Below, piece after piece: positions 53,201 to 63,322 of a stretch of 64,000 nucleotides of DNA (the first letter of the stretch is position 1; every line of letters starts with the position of its first letter). Below the pieces are notes generated by a model. The model saw only the letters and a program-made list of their open reading frames with translations, was not told where the DNA came from and searched no databases. A program made the translations under genes and the position numbers. The DNA lies in NCBI RefSeq assembly GCF_914767665.1, contig NC_059508.1, positions 22,418,001 to 22,482,000 on the forward strand, in the 5' to 3' direction. Source of the stretch: Harmonia axyridis. Taxonomy: Eukaryota; Arthropoda; Insecta; Coleoptera; Coccinellidae.

Positions 53201-56100
53201 GACACGCGTGTCAAGCTTTCGTCCCTGTGCAATACGATGAAAAGTGTTAGAACGAAAAACATAGAAAGAAATAACAAACAAATGAAATCAACAACAGAAG
53301 TCAGTCGTGCCTTTGTGGTTACAGCAGCAATTGACCTTACCACGTGGGAGATTATAGCTACCTGCGTGACATTCGAGTCCAAGAAAATCAACAATGTGGA
53401 ATGGCTTACTTGGATAATTGTTGATTGAACAAAACGAAGGGAATAAGAACAGTCCCTTATACCAAAGTGGTTTCCTTAGACACGCGTGTCAAGCTTTCGT
53501 CCCTGTGCAATACGATGAAAAGTGTTAGAATGAGAAACATAGAAGGAAATAACAAACAAAAGAAATCAACAACAGAAGTCAGTCGTGCATTTGTGGTTAC
53601 AGCAGCAATTGACCTCACCACGTGGGAGATTATAGCTACCTGCGTGACATCCGAGTCCAAGAAAATCAACAATGTGGAATGGCTTACTTGGATAATTGTT
53701 CATCAAAAAGAAAAAAGGGAAGAAGAGCAGTCCCTTATACCAATGTGGTTTCCATAGACACGTGTGTCAAGCTTTCGTCCCTGTGCATTACGATGAAAAG
53801 TGTTAGAATGAGAAACATTGAAGAAAATAACAAACGAATGAAATCAACAACAGAAGTCAGTCGTGCATTTGTGGTAACAGCAGCAATTGACCTCACCACG
53901 TGGGAGATTATAGCTACCTGCGTGACATCCGAGTCCAAGAAAATCAACAATGTGGAATGGCTTACTTGGATAATTGTTCATTAAACACAAAGAAGGGAAT
54001 AAGAACAGTCCCTTATACCAAAGTGGTTTCCTTAGACACGCGTGTCTAGCTTTCGTCCCTGTGCAATACGATGAAAAGTGTTAGAATGAGAATCATTGAA
54101 GAAAATAACAAACGAATGAAATCAACAACAGAAGTCAGTCGTGCATTCGTGGTTACAGCAGCAATTGACCTTACCACGTGCGAGATTACAGCTACCTGCG
54201 TGACATCCGAGCCCAAGAAAATCAACAATGTGGAACGGCTTACTTGGATAATTGTTCATTAAACAAAAAGAAGGGAATAAGAACAGTCCCTTATACCAAA
54301 GTGGTTTCCTTAGACACGCGTGTCAAGCTTTCGTCCCTGTGCATTACGATGAAAAGTGTTAGAATGAGAATCATTGAAGAAAATAACAAACGAATGAAAT
54401 CAACAACAGAAGTCAGTCGTGCATTTGTAGTTACAGCAGCAATTGACCTCACCACGTGGGAGATTATAGCTACCTGCGTGACATCCGAGTCCAAGAAAAT
54501 CAACAATGTGGAATGTCTTACTTGTATAATTGTTCATTAAACAGAAAGAAGGGAATAAGAACAGTCCCTTATACCAAAGTGGTTTCCTTAGACACGTGTG
54601 TCAAGCTTTCGTCCCTGTGCAATACGATGAAAAGTGTTAGAATGAGAAACATTGAAGAAAATAACAAACGAATGAAATCAACAACAGAAGTCAGTCGTGC
54701 ATTCGTGGTTACAGCAGCAATTGACCTTACCACGTGGGAGATTATAGCTACCTGCGTGACATCCGAGTCCAAGAAAATCAACAATGTGGAATGGCTTACT
54801 TGGATAATTGATCATTATACAGAAAGAATGGAATAAGAACAGTCCCTTATACCAATGTGGTTTCCATAGACACGTGTGTCAAGCTTTCGTTCCTGTGCAT
54901 TACGATGAAAAGTGTTAGAATGAGAAACATTGAAGAAAATAACAAACGAATGAAATCAACAACAGAAGTCAGTCGTGCATTTGTGGTAACAGCAGCAATT
55001 GACCTCACCACGTGGGAGATTATAGCTACCTGCGTGACATCCGAGTCCAAGAAAATCAACAATGTGGAATGGCTTACTTGGATAATTGTTCATTAAACAC
55101 AAAGAAGGGAATAAGAACAGTCCCTTATACCAAAGTGGTTTCCTTAGACACGCGTGTCTAGCTTTCGTCCCTGTGCAATACGATGAAAAGTGTTAGAATG
55201 AGAATCATTGAAGAAAATAACAAACGAATGAAATCAACAACAGAAGTCAGTCGTGCATTTGTGGTTACAGCAGCAATTGACCTTACCACGTGGGAGATTA
55301 CTGCTACCTGCGTGACATCCGAGCCCAAGAAAATGAACAATGTGGAACGGCTTACTTGGATAATTGTTCATTAAACAAAAAGAAGGGAATAAGAACAGTC
55401 CCTTATACCAAAGTGGTTTCCTTAGACACGTGTGTCAAGCTTTCGTCCCTGTGCAATACGATGAGAAATGTTAGAATGAGAAACATTAAAGGAAATAACA
55501 AACAAATGAAATCAACAACAGAAGTCAGTCGTGCATTTGTGGTTACAGCAGCAATTGACCTTACCACGTAAAAGATAATAGCTACCTGCGTGTCATCCGA
55601 GTCCAAGAAAATCAACAATGTGGAATGGCTTACTTGGATAATTGATCATTATACAGAAAGAAGGGAATAAGAACAGTCCCTTATACCAATGTGGTTTCCA
55701 TAGACACGTGTGTCAAGCTTTCGTCCCTGTGCAATACGATGAGAAGTGTTAGAATGGGAAACATTGAAGGAAATAACAAACAAATCAAATCAACAACAGA
55801 AGTCAGTCGTGCATTTGTGATTACAGCAGCAATTGACCTTACCACGTGGGAGATTATAGTTACCTGCGTGACATCCGAGTCCAAGAAAATCAACAATGTG
55901 GAATGGCTTAATTGGATAATTGATCATTATACAGAAAGAATGAAGTAAGAACAGTCCCTTATACCAATGTGGTTTCCGTAGACACGTGTGTCAAGCTTTC
56001 GTCCCTGTGCATTACGATGAAAAGTGTTAGAATGAGAAACATTGAAGAAAATAACAAACGAATGAAATCAACAACAGAAGTCAGTCGTGCATTTGTGGTT
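50295..56100 (-). repeat. 278-bp satellite array, block D, part downstream of the LINE (reverse orientation)
   Basis: The satellite resumes with TATGGCTACC directly after the LINE tail and continues for about 21 reverse monomers. The first three complete monomers (50399-51170 region) are almost identical to each other. The array ends at about 56100, where GCATTTGTGGTT passes into TAAATTTTTAATTAATG, the inner part of a MITE. No satellite monomer is seen from 56101 to the window end. Confidence 0.95.
51500..55930 (-). repeat. Higher-order relationship downstream of the LINE, 3892-bp and 1112-bp offsets
   Basis: Monomers at about 51511 and 51789 recur at 55403 and 55681 (+3892, 14 monomers), sharing GAGAAATGTTAG and GAATGGGAAACATTG. 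Monomers at about 53735 and 54046 recur at 54847 and 55158 (+1112), sharing GTGTCTAGCTTTCG and CATTAAACACAAAG. Confidence 0.78.
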
Positions 56101-56142
56101 TAAATTTTTAATTAATGTTTAGGCAAATGGTGCAACTGGCCC
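56101..56142. mobile_element. Half MITE at the satellite boundary
   Basis: Only the right inner part and right terminal repeat of the MITE at 62430-62564 are present (AATGTTTAGGCAAATGGTG then CAACTGGCCC, followed by TTAG). The left half is replaced by satellite. The junction shares GTT with the satellite GTGGTTACAGC, so the breakpoint has about 3 bp of microhomology. Confidence 0.8.
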
Positions 56143-56792
56143 TTAGTCTATTAGGTAGAATATAGAAGTGCGCGTGCGCCTCATATTAAATTTCAATAAT
56201 AATATATATAATCATAATAATAATTTTCAAACAGATAGTTTCTAAACTGTGCTCGAAATAAAAAATTCCAATCCCACAAAATTATCTGTATTTCGTTTCT
56301 TCATTTCCAGCTTAATTTTATTGTAATCTATGGTCCACAGTTCGCATTGAAAAAATGTCCAGCGGACAGGATAAATAGATGGCGCTAGTGTAGCTAGGGG
56401 TATATTTGTATTTTGTGGTTTCTGTAATCTGCATTCCGTGGTTTCATGTTAAGCGTGGTTATATTCATAGATAAATACAAATGTACCCCTTATATATGGT
56501 TATAATTGATTCTGATAGATGTGGCAAGCTGAAAAATAAATATTAAATTCTGTTGATAATTATAACATAGGTAATGAGAAAACCATTTTCTGTTGATATT
56601 TCGACATTTCGATCTTTAGCGGAATATAACAATTATGTTAAATTATTATATTTACTTTAATATTATTTTTGTGTCTCCCAACCAAAGTACAAATTTCCGA
56701 AATTATTTTTTGTTCCCGATAATAGGGACATTCGATCTGCCAACCGAAGAAAGCGAACATACTTTTGTTGGATAGCACATATGCCTACTTAT

Positions 56793-56868
56793 GCGTTTCG
56801 TCCCTGGCACACACACCGGACTCATCAGGGTGACTTTGGTATAATTGTGTGTGCCGTGTCACAGACGC
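56793..56868 (-). ncRNA. Hammerhead ribozyme, proximal copy (one stem I mismatch)
   Basis: Read on the minus strand: GCGTC, stem I TGTGAC, a 23-nt loop, GTCACC, core CTGATGA, stem II GTCC, a 14-nt loop, GGAC, then GAAACGC. Helix III (GCG/CGC plus the A-U pair) closes the ends, so the topology is type III. Predicted cleavage is after the C of GCGTC, between 56864 and 56863. All core residues are present. The stem I pair next to the core is U/C here, which may slow cleavage. Loop I GGCACACACA and loop II TGTGTGTGCC are complementary over 10 nt, suggesting a strong loop-loop contact. Lies 32 nt after the Pol III B box. Confidence 0.82.
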
Positions 56869-56899
56869 TTGGGAAATTTATTATAATCGGGAGCCGCCG

Positions 56900-56962
56900 G
56901 GACTCGAACCCGGCACCTTGTCGCATCTCGGTGAGTGAGTCTACCTCTTAACGTCTAGGCTA
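56900..56962 (-). promoter_or_regulatory. RNA polymerase III A and B boxes (tRNA-derived SINE-like head), proximal copy
   Basis: On the minus strand TAGCCTAGACG (56962-56952) fits the A box TRGYNNARNNG. GGTTCGAGTCC (56910-56900) fits the B box exactly, inside a T-arm-like GCCGG/CCGGC stem. Spacing between boxes is 41 nt. A matching 5' acceptor strand is absent, so this is a tRNA-derived promoter and not a tRNA gene. The transcript would run directly into the hammerhead. Confidence 0.78.
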
Positions 56963-57578
56963 CCGAATGCTGTGTTTATTGTTGCTATGTGGAGCTTTAT
57001 GAGAAGCCGCCACACTTTCATCCTTTTTGAAGTTTTTTATGAAATTTACCTTAGAACATAGAATATACTCTAAGAAATTAGCCTTCTAGCTATTCAGTGA
57101 ATAGTTTTCTATTCAGTGAGTAGTTGATATTTATGAATATTCGTTACTATTCACTGATGATGATTAGATAGTTGAGTAATTAATCATTTGTGAAGTTAAG
57201 AATGAAAGTTTGAATGATCACTTTTCAGGAATAATTGAAGAAAGATATTGAAATTGGAGATCACATATGTTGAAATTGATAGATACAATTGAATTGTTAT
57301 TATTCATTTCATAGTAGAAACTGGTATTCGTCGAAAGAAACATGAATAGAATTGGGAATTTATAAATAAAAAAATATAAAAATTGAATATAAGATTCTAA
57401 CATATGAATTTAGCAATAAAAAGTTCTAATAATAACAATATAAGATTCTACATTCGCAATTTAATGCCGTCTTTTTAATCGATTGCAGAGTTTATTCATT
57501 TGAAACCTTGCTTTCATATTTCATATGCATTGTCATTTCTAGACATTACTCTATTTCATTGGTCAATTATTGTTTGAT

Positions 57579-58510
57579 TCTGAATTGCGAAACGACGAAT
57601 TTTTCTATTCTTTTAAATCGGACGTCTAAAAATGTAAAAGAATTGAATAGACTTAACCAATCCTTATTCAGAAGCAAATTCTAGAGGTTTTAGGCATGTA
57701 CATTAGTAAATGGTGGAACATCCAAAATGTTACCAAATCGAGGCCTACGCCATTGAATAGTTGGTATCCCAGACAATCGAAACTACTAGCGTACACCAGA
57801 TGTAAATTATAAGCACAGACTTTCAACTGTAGTAAGAGAGAAATTCAATATATTCTGAGTTCTCATGTCTAATATCCAGGATAATAAAATTTAAAGAAAT
57901 CCAATCTGACCTTGGACAGAACTTTTTTTTGAGTAATTATTCAACTGAGTTTTGATTTTCAAGTGAATTAGAGGACCAATAGAAAAAAAAAATTTCATAA
58001 TAATCAGAGACGAGAATTCTCCAAAAAAATTGTTCTGACCCAGGAAAAGGAATAATAGGTTATAAAACGGAAATTAATGAGTGTTTTGTTTTGGGTCATT
58101 ATAGATATAGGTTAATTCAGAGTTCATGACTGGTATATTTGTGATTTTTGTGAAACAAAAAAAAATTACATGATTCGAGTGCATGAGGTACGATCTTCCA
58201 AAATATCCTCATTTATCTAGGTTACAGAAGTAGGAGAACGTAGCGCCGCTGAACACAGGGGAAAATTATAAAGTTTGGTCAAGTTTTTTTTTATTATATT
58301 GAGCGAAATTCACCTGATTTCAAGAGCAAAGAAAAAGGAATAAAGAGTCCAAAGTCCTGAAATAGCTAATACTGTTTATGGTTGATTGGAATTTTCACGA
58401 AGACGATCTTTTTTTCCTTCTGAAATAGTAGTTCTTGCAAAAAGTTAATTTAGGTTTCAGGAAAAGAAATTTCTTCAAAAAAAAAAAACAAAATTTTACA
58501 TTTATACAAA
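57579..58510. other. AT-rich sequence with no recognised feature
   Basis: This stretch lies between the proximal direct repeat and the 3' end of the USP10-like pseudogene. It has no convincing open frame, structured RNA or repeat beyond A- and T-runs (for example at about 58480). Confidence 0.6.
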
Positions 58511-58515
58511 GTTCG

Positions 58516-58521
58516 TTTATT
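58516..58521 (-). terminator. Polyadenylation signal (AATAAA) of the USP10-like pseudogene
   Basis: AATAAA on the minus strand lies about 190 bp after the stop codon, inside an AT-rich 3' region. This fits retention of the parental 3' UTR. Confidence 0.55.
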
Positions 58522-58540
58522 AAAATATAATATTCATTTT

Positions 58541-58570
58541 TTATATACATATACATATACATATATATAA
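58541..58570. repeat. TATACA/TA microsatellite
   Basis: A short run of TATACA units passing into TA repeats, within the presumed 3' UTR of the USP10-like pseudogene. Confidence 0.75.
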
Positions 58571-58711
58571 CATTGTTAAGTCAATTTATCATATTCTCCC
58601 GAAATACAAGACATGGCATTTCTCATGAAACAACAGAAAAATATTACAATGTTCAGCATCCTTAAATCTAATCTGTACAAATTAACAACTATATCAATGA
58701 ATCTTTACACT

Positions 58712-60766
58712 TCACACCGTATCACTCCTTCGATAAAATAATAAATGAGGAACTCTATCTCCTTGACGTTTGAGAACATCTTCTTCCGTAACTCTGTTTA
58801 TTTTAGAGTCATCAAACCTCAACCATGTATTATACCCCGAATGGAAGGTATCTGCTATATAATGCCCATAGCTGGCCTCCTTTCCTACATGGTATACTAC
58901 AGATATTAATTTATATTGTCTCTCCGCTGAAGTATTCGTCCTTCCAGATAATATTTCAGAATCAATCTGCAGATTGATGGGAAATTCTATAGTCTTCATT
59001 ATTTTAGTGCAGCCATTCATTCTGTATTCGAAGCATTTCAAATGTAATACTAAAACTACAGGCAACTTCTCTATCATCACTTGCTGCCATGCTTCAACCG
59101 TTTCTTACATTTCGATGATGTCAGACCCTTTAGTTTGTTCTTGGTTGTAAGGCCTTTTAATGCTTCAGCTATGTTATTTGCTTTCCTAATATTTAATGGC
59201 AATGTTAGGAATGGTTCAATATTTTCTGAAGTTTCGTCTCCGGTTTTAAGGATTCTTGAACAGAGAAGTCCTCCGAATATATCACTAATCGGTGTCTTGT
59301 CCATTTGTATTTCTCTTGTTACATTCCCTTCGTTCCTAGGATCAATAACTTTCCAATCATCCACATCTATTTTCACTTCTTTTTTAGCTGCTTGAATATT
59401 TTCGTCATGGCTAATCAATTTCATTATTCCCATCATTTCATCATTGAGTCCATTCAACAGAAGGTCCAAGAATTCTTCGGCGTCTTCTTGTCGGCCTTCA
59501 ACAAGGAAAGAATCGCTAAGTGTTTCGTTTAGCATCGTATAAAACGATGAGGCCTCAAACGAATTGCCATTGTCTATATTGACGAAAGTTTGCTTCTTGT
59601 TTTTCTTTTTTGAACGTGACTTGCGTCTTACATTGGGCAGATTATCGAAGTTATTCATAAATTTACACCTGGAATAGTTGAATAATGAAAATACATATAT
59701 AAAATTGTTATTCAATCAAAGTTGCAAATTATATTAATTTATACTTACATATTTTCACTCATTGTTATTGATTTCAGTGCATTATTGTGAGTGAAGTTCT
59801 CTGATAGCCGTTTGAGGAGATTACAAAGTGGTGGGCAAGCAAGTAAGGCTTGTAATATTGAGTTTATATAACGAAAGTTACTTTTGTTTCGTAAACCCCT
59901 GGGTTTAAAACTGGTTTGGGTCCCATCAATTTTATAGTTCTTGAGAAATTCTGAAAATTAAAAAATATTACTAACCATGATAGAAACTTGAATTTTCACT
60001 GATATTTGTAGGTGAAAACCAAAGCATACCACTTTTCATCAAGTAAAATGGGTTCAACTAAGTAAAATAATTATCTACTGTAGATGTAAGCAAATTGTTA
60101 GTTGAAAGTAAGATAAATATATAAAAAAAGATATGGTTTTGAACTCACCTCCTAACATATGAGTGGCTGAATCTATTTTTTTGACTACTTTTGTATGTTT
60201 TAAAGATGTTCCATGTGAATCATCAATTTTATTGTCTATTTTCTCATTCGATATTGTTTTAACATCTTTATCAAATAGACTAGCCCATGATTTTTTCCAT
60301 ACATTTACTGTGGGCTCCTCAATTTTAGATTCATTTTTATTCGAGATGCTACTTTCAATTTTTTCAATTGTCCTATTGGAAATTGTATCATTTTTGATTA
60401 TCTCTGTATTATCTCTTGCAGTAATTTCAACTGTTTTTACAGCTCAACTGGGGGGAGTTGAAGGTTTCGAATGTTTTCCTGTCATCTCATTCTGGATAAT
60501 AGGTTTTGTAATTGATAATCCATTGTAATTGATTACTGATTTTCTACACTCATTTTCTGAAAAATTTGATATTAGTTGATTCATTATTATATTGCATATT
60601 CATATTGACCATGAATAATTCTTTTAAGATCTCTATACTTACTTGCAGAAAATTTTTGTTTAACTCTACAGGGTAATTTGTATTCACTAGAATTGGTAAA
60701 TAATATATTATTTATAAAACGGACCTCTTCTTCTTCTAACTGAGTTAACTCCAAGAAATGTAGATT
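58712..60766 (-). pseudogene. USP10-like ubiquitin-specific protease pseudogene (N-terminal part missing)
   Basis: Four exons on the minus strand join in phase at GT-AG sites: 60766-60643, 60556-60149, 59950-59749 and 59668-58712. Exon 1 starts in phase 0, so an ATG exon upstream was not found. Landmarks of the USP10 family: KKSWASLF (exon 2), PRGLRNKSNFRYINSILQAL (exon 3), EGRQEDAEEFLDLLLNGL, IFGGLLCS, LPVVLVLHLKCFEY, YGHYIADTFH and WLRFDDS (exon 4). Intact relatives remove ubiquitin from substrates. Three lesions are seen: the catalytic Cys of the NxCYIN box is Arg (TTT CGT TAT), exon 2 has an in-frame TGA at 60446-60444, and exon 4 shifts frame between 59104 and 59080, consistent with a 1-nt loss. 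Introns are retained, so it is a duplicated copy, not a retrocopy. Confidence 0.85.
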
Positions 60767-61207
60767 CTGAAAAAAAAATAACAATATAATAGTTGAAATC
60801 ATTTTGGAAATTATAATATTTCTGTATATAGTATATCCAAAGTCCCTTGAAATAGTCTATAAAAACGCTTGGCCAGAGATAATTGCAAAACAGTCAAAAA
60901 CCAGTAAGGCGAAATTTATATCCCTCGGTGGAAGCAGAAGGCTGAATGATAATGATGTACAGGGTGATTCACCGCGATGGCTTATTGTTTATGGAAAACT
61001 AATAATAATTTTCTGCTGAAAATTTTAACAATTTCAGATTACTACCTACTTATTTCAAACGTCACACCCAGTATATTATTGCATTATCAGATAGCTTGGT
61101 TGATGATAATTTCAGCAATATGGCAATACTTGAGTATAAGCTGAACAGTTCATAAGTTGAAGAGATTCCTATAGATTTCTAATGAAAAGTTTTTTGGAAA
61201 AATCTAT
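60767..61207. other. Presumed upstream intron or flank of the pseudogene; nothing recognised
   Basis: This is AT-rich sequence upstream of the first identified exon. A polypyrimidine tract and CAG acceptor (60769-60767) border the exon. I found no ATG exon with a phase-0 donor. A GTACAGGGTGATTCACC stretch at about 60957-60973 looks like the type of motif found near ends of insect transposons, but no element boundaries are visible. Confidence 0.5.
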
Positions 61208-61729
61208 ATTTTTTTATTCATTCAGTCAATTTTACGTAGATATAAAAAGAGAGGGGTCTCAAGCAAACTCTATACTTGAAGAGTTTTCGAGGAAAAACTT
61301 CAACTAAGGAAAACTGCAATTTCTCATTGAATGGAGTAGTCTATGACTTCCAGAAAACATGAAAAGAAACTAAAAAGTCGAAATTTCTTGAATTGTAATA
61401 AATTTTTCGTTAAGAAAGTTGAAAATTCATAAACCAATGAAAAAAAATAACTACATGAAATATAACTGATATTCGAAAATATTCGAATAAATGAAAATAA
61501 CCCTAAGCTAGTATTAAAAAAATTACCTCCATATTCAAACAATTAACTATTTAAACATGAAACTTTCCACTAGAAATATCACTTCAACAACTGTTTAAGA
61601 AGTAACTCTTGGAAGAATGTTCGCTGAACTGAGGTTACTTACAATTTGTCAACCTGGCATGGTTGACGAGCATAGAATATTTTTCTTCTTCTTAACTATG
61701 TACAGGTCGAGCCATATACCTAATATTAG

Positions 61730-61864
61730 GGGCAAGTTGCACCATTTGCCTAAACATTGATTAAAATTTAAACATTGATTAATTTCTGATTTCTCTTGAG
61801 AAATCATAGAGTAATCAACGTTTAAATTTTTAATTAATGTTTAGGCAAATGGTGCAACTGGCTC
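61730..61864. mobile_element. 135-bp palindromic MITE, copy 1 (diverged ends)
   Basis: Terminal inverted repeats of about 45 bp start GGGCAAGTTGCACC and end GGTGCAACTGGCTC. Inside are CTAAACATTGATTAAAATTT and its near complement. The left end is preceded by TTAG; the right is followed by TTTG, so the duplication is eroded. There is no coding capacity. The superfamily is not identified. Confidence 0.78.
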
Positions 61865-62429
61865 TTTGTCTATTCGGTGAAATATAGAAGTGCGCGTGCG
61901 CCGCATATTTTTTTGTTCATTCAGTCAATTTTACGTAGATATAAAAAGAGAGGGGTCTCAAGCAAATTCTATACTTAAGAAGTTTTCGAGGAAAAACTTC
62001 AACTAAGGAAAACTGCAATTTCTCATTGAATGGAGTAGTCTATGACTTCCAGAAAACATGAAAAGAAACTCAAAAGTCGAAATTTTATGAATTGTAATAA
62101 ATTTTTCGTTATGATGGTGGAAAATCCATAAACCAATAAAAAAAAACTAACTACATGAAATATAACTGATATTTGAAAATATTCGAATAAATTAAAACAA
62201 CCCTAAGCTAGTATTAAAAAAATTACCCCCATATTCAAACAATTTTTTATTTGAACATGAAACTTTCCACTAGAAATATCACTTCAACAACTGTTTATAA
62301 AGTAACTCTTGGAAGAATATTCGCTAAACTGAGGTTACTTACAATTTGTCAACCCGGCATGGTTGACGAACATAGAATATTTTTCTTCGTCTTAACTATG
62401 TACAGGTCGAACCATATACCTTATATTAG

Positions 62430-62564
62430 GGGCCAGTTGCACCATTTGCCTAAACATTGATTAAAATTTAAACATTGATTAATTTCTGATTTCTCTTGAG
62501 AAATCATAGAGTAATCAACGTTTAAATTTTTAATAAATGTTTAGGCAAATGGTGCAACTGGCCC
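62430..62564. mobile_element. 135-bp palindromic MITE, copy 2 (clean ends)
   Basis: Terminal inverted repeats GGGCCAGTTGCACCATTTG and its complement CAAATGGTGCAACTGGCCC are flanked on both sides by TTAG (62426-62429 and 62565-62568), a candidate 4-bp target duplication. The element is non-autonomous with no ORF. It came to be in two copies through the 0.7-kb tandem duplication and does not reflect separate insertions. Confidence 0.82.
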
Positions 62565-63215
62565 TTAGTCTATTAGGTAGAATATAGAAGTGCGCGTGCG
62601 CCTCATATTAAATTTCAATAATAATATATATAATAATAATAATAATTTTCAATTAGATAATTTCTAAACTGTGCTCGAAATAAAAAATTCCAATCCCACA
62701 AAATTATCTGTATTTCGTTTCTTCATTTCCAGCTTAATTTGATTGTAATCTATGGTCCACAGTTCGCATTGAAAAAGTGTCCAGCGGACAGGATAAATAG
62801 AAGGCGCTAGTGTAGCTAGAGGGTATATTTGTATTTTGTGGTTTCTGTAATCTGCATTCCGTGGTTTCATTTTAAGCGTGGTTATATTCATAGATAAATA
62901 CAAATGTACCTCTTATATATGGTTATAATTGATTCTGATAGATGTGGCAAGCTGAAAAATAAATATTGAATTCTGTTGATAATTATAACATAGGTAATGA
63001 GAAAACCATTTTCTGTTGATATTTCGACATTTCGATCTTCAGCGGAATATAACAATTATGTTAAATTATTATATTCACTTTAATATTATTTTTGTGTCTC
63101 CCGACCAATGTACAAATTTCCGAAATTATTTTTTGTTCCCGATAATAGGGACATTCGATCTGCCAACCCAAGAAAGCGAACATACTTTTGTTGGATAGCA
63201 CATATGCCTACTTAT

Positions 63216-63291
63216 GCGTTTCGTCCCTGGCACACACACCGGACTCATCAGTGTGACTTTGGTATAATTGTGTGTGCCGTGTCACAGACGC
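63216..63291 (-). ncRNA. Hammerhead ribozyme, distal copy (all stems intact)
   Basis: The same 76-nt type III motif as at 56793. The stem I strand here reads GTCACA, so UGUGAC/GUCACA forms six full pairs directly against CTGATGA. Stem II is GTCC/GGAC and helix III is GCG/CGC plus A-U. The cleavage site is after GCGTC, between 63287 and 63286. The 10-nt loop I/loop II complementarity is kept. Nothing in the core deviates from the consensus, so it is predicted to be active. Outside the hammerhead the two copies differ at several positions. Confidence 0.88.
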
Positions 63292-63322
63292 TTGGGGAAT
63301 TTATTATTATCGGGAGCCGCCG

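Larger units (their letters stand above)
56101..57578. repeat. Proximal copy of a 1.48-kb direct repeat (6.42-kb period)
   Basis: This segment matches 62521-64000 at an offset of 6420-6423 bp with only scattered differences by eye. It opens with half a MITE (56101-56142), then GAAGTGCGCGTGCGCC, AT-rich sequence and the Pol III/hammerhead unit on the minus strand (56793-56962). An AT-rich stretch ends at about 57578. The match continues to the end of the window, so the true duplication may be longer. Confidence 0.93.
61208..62605. repeat. Tandem duplication, about 699-bp unit, containing the MITE
   Basis: Unit 1 (about 61208-61906) and unit 2 (about 61907-62605) align at an offset of 699-700 bp, from TTCAGTCAATTTTACG through GAAGTGCGCGTGCGCC. 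Both units start after a CATATTTTTTT or TATATTTTTTT run, which may have mediated the duplication. Open frames inside are short, and I recognise none of them. Confidence 0.88.

Noticed and set aside
1..56100. Hundreds of 60-170-codon open frames on both strands of the satellite, some highly hydrophobic
   Set aside because: They recur because the monomer has few stops. The 278-bp period is not a multiple of three, so one DNA segment appears in two frames of the same ORF. Variants are mostly amino-acid changing, and stops and frameshifts are tolerated.
1..56100. Hammerhead ribozyme inside the satellite monomer, suggested by GGGACGAAAGC
   Set aside because: No CTGANGA core lies at the needed position on either strand of the monomer.
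56900..56970. Functional tRNA gene
   Set aside because: The A and B boxes and T-arm are present, but there is no matching 5' acceptor strand and no convincing anticodon stem, so it is a tRNA-derived head.
60163..60528. Plus-strand 121-codon open frame
   Set aside because: It is antisense to pseudogene exon 2, whose minus-strand translation joins in phase with neighbouring exons and matches the USP10 family.
61636..61670. Candidate first exon of the USP10-like gene with a GTAAGT donor
   Set aside because: The ATG-containing frame ends in the wrong phase for the exon at 60766 and the other ATG meets a stop at once; the sequence is also part of the 0.7-kb duplication.
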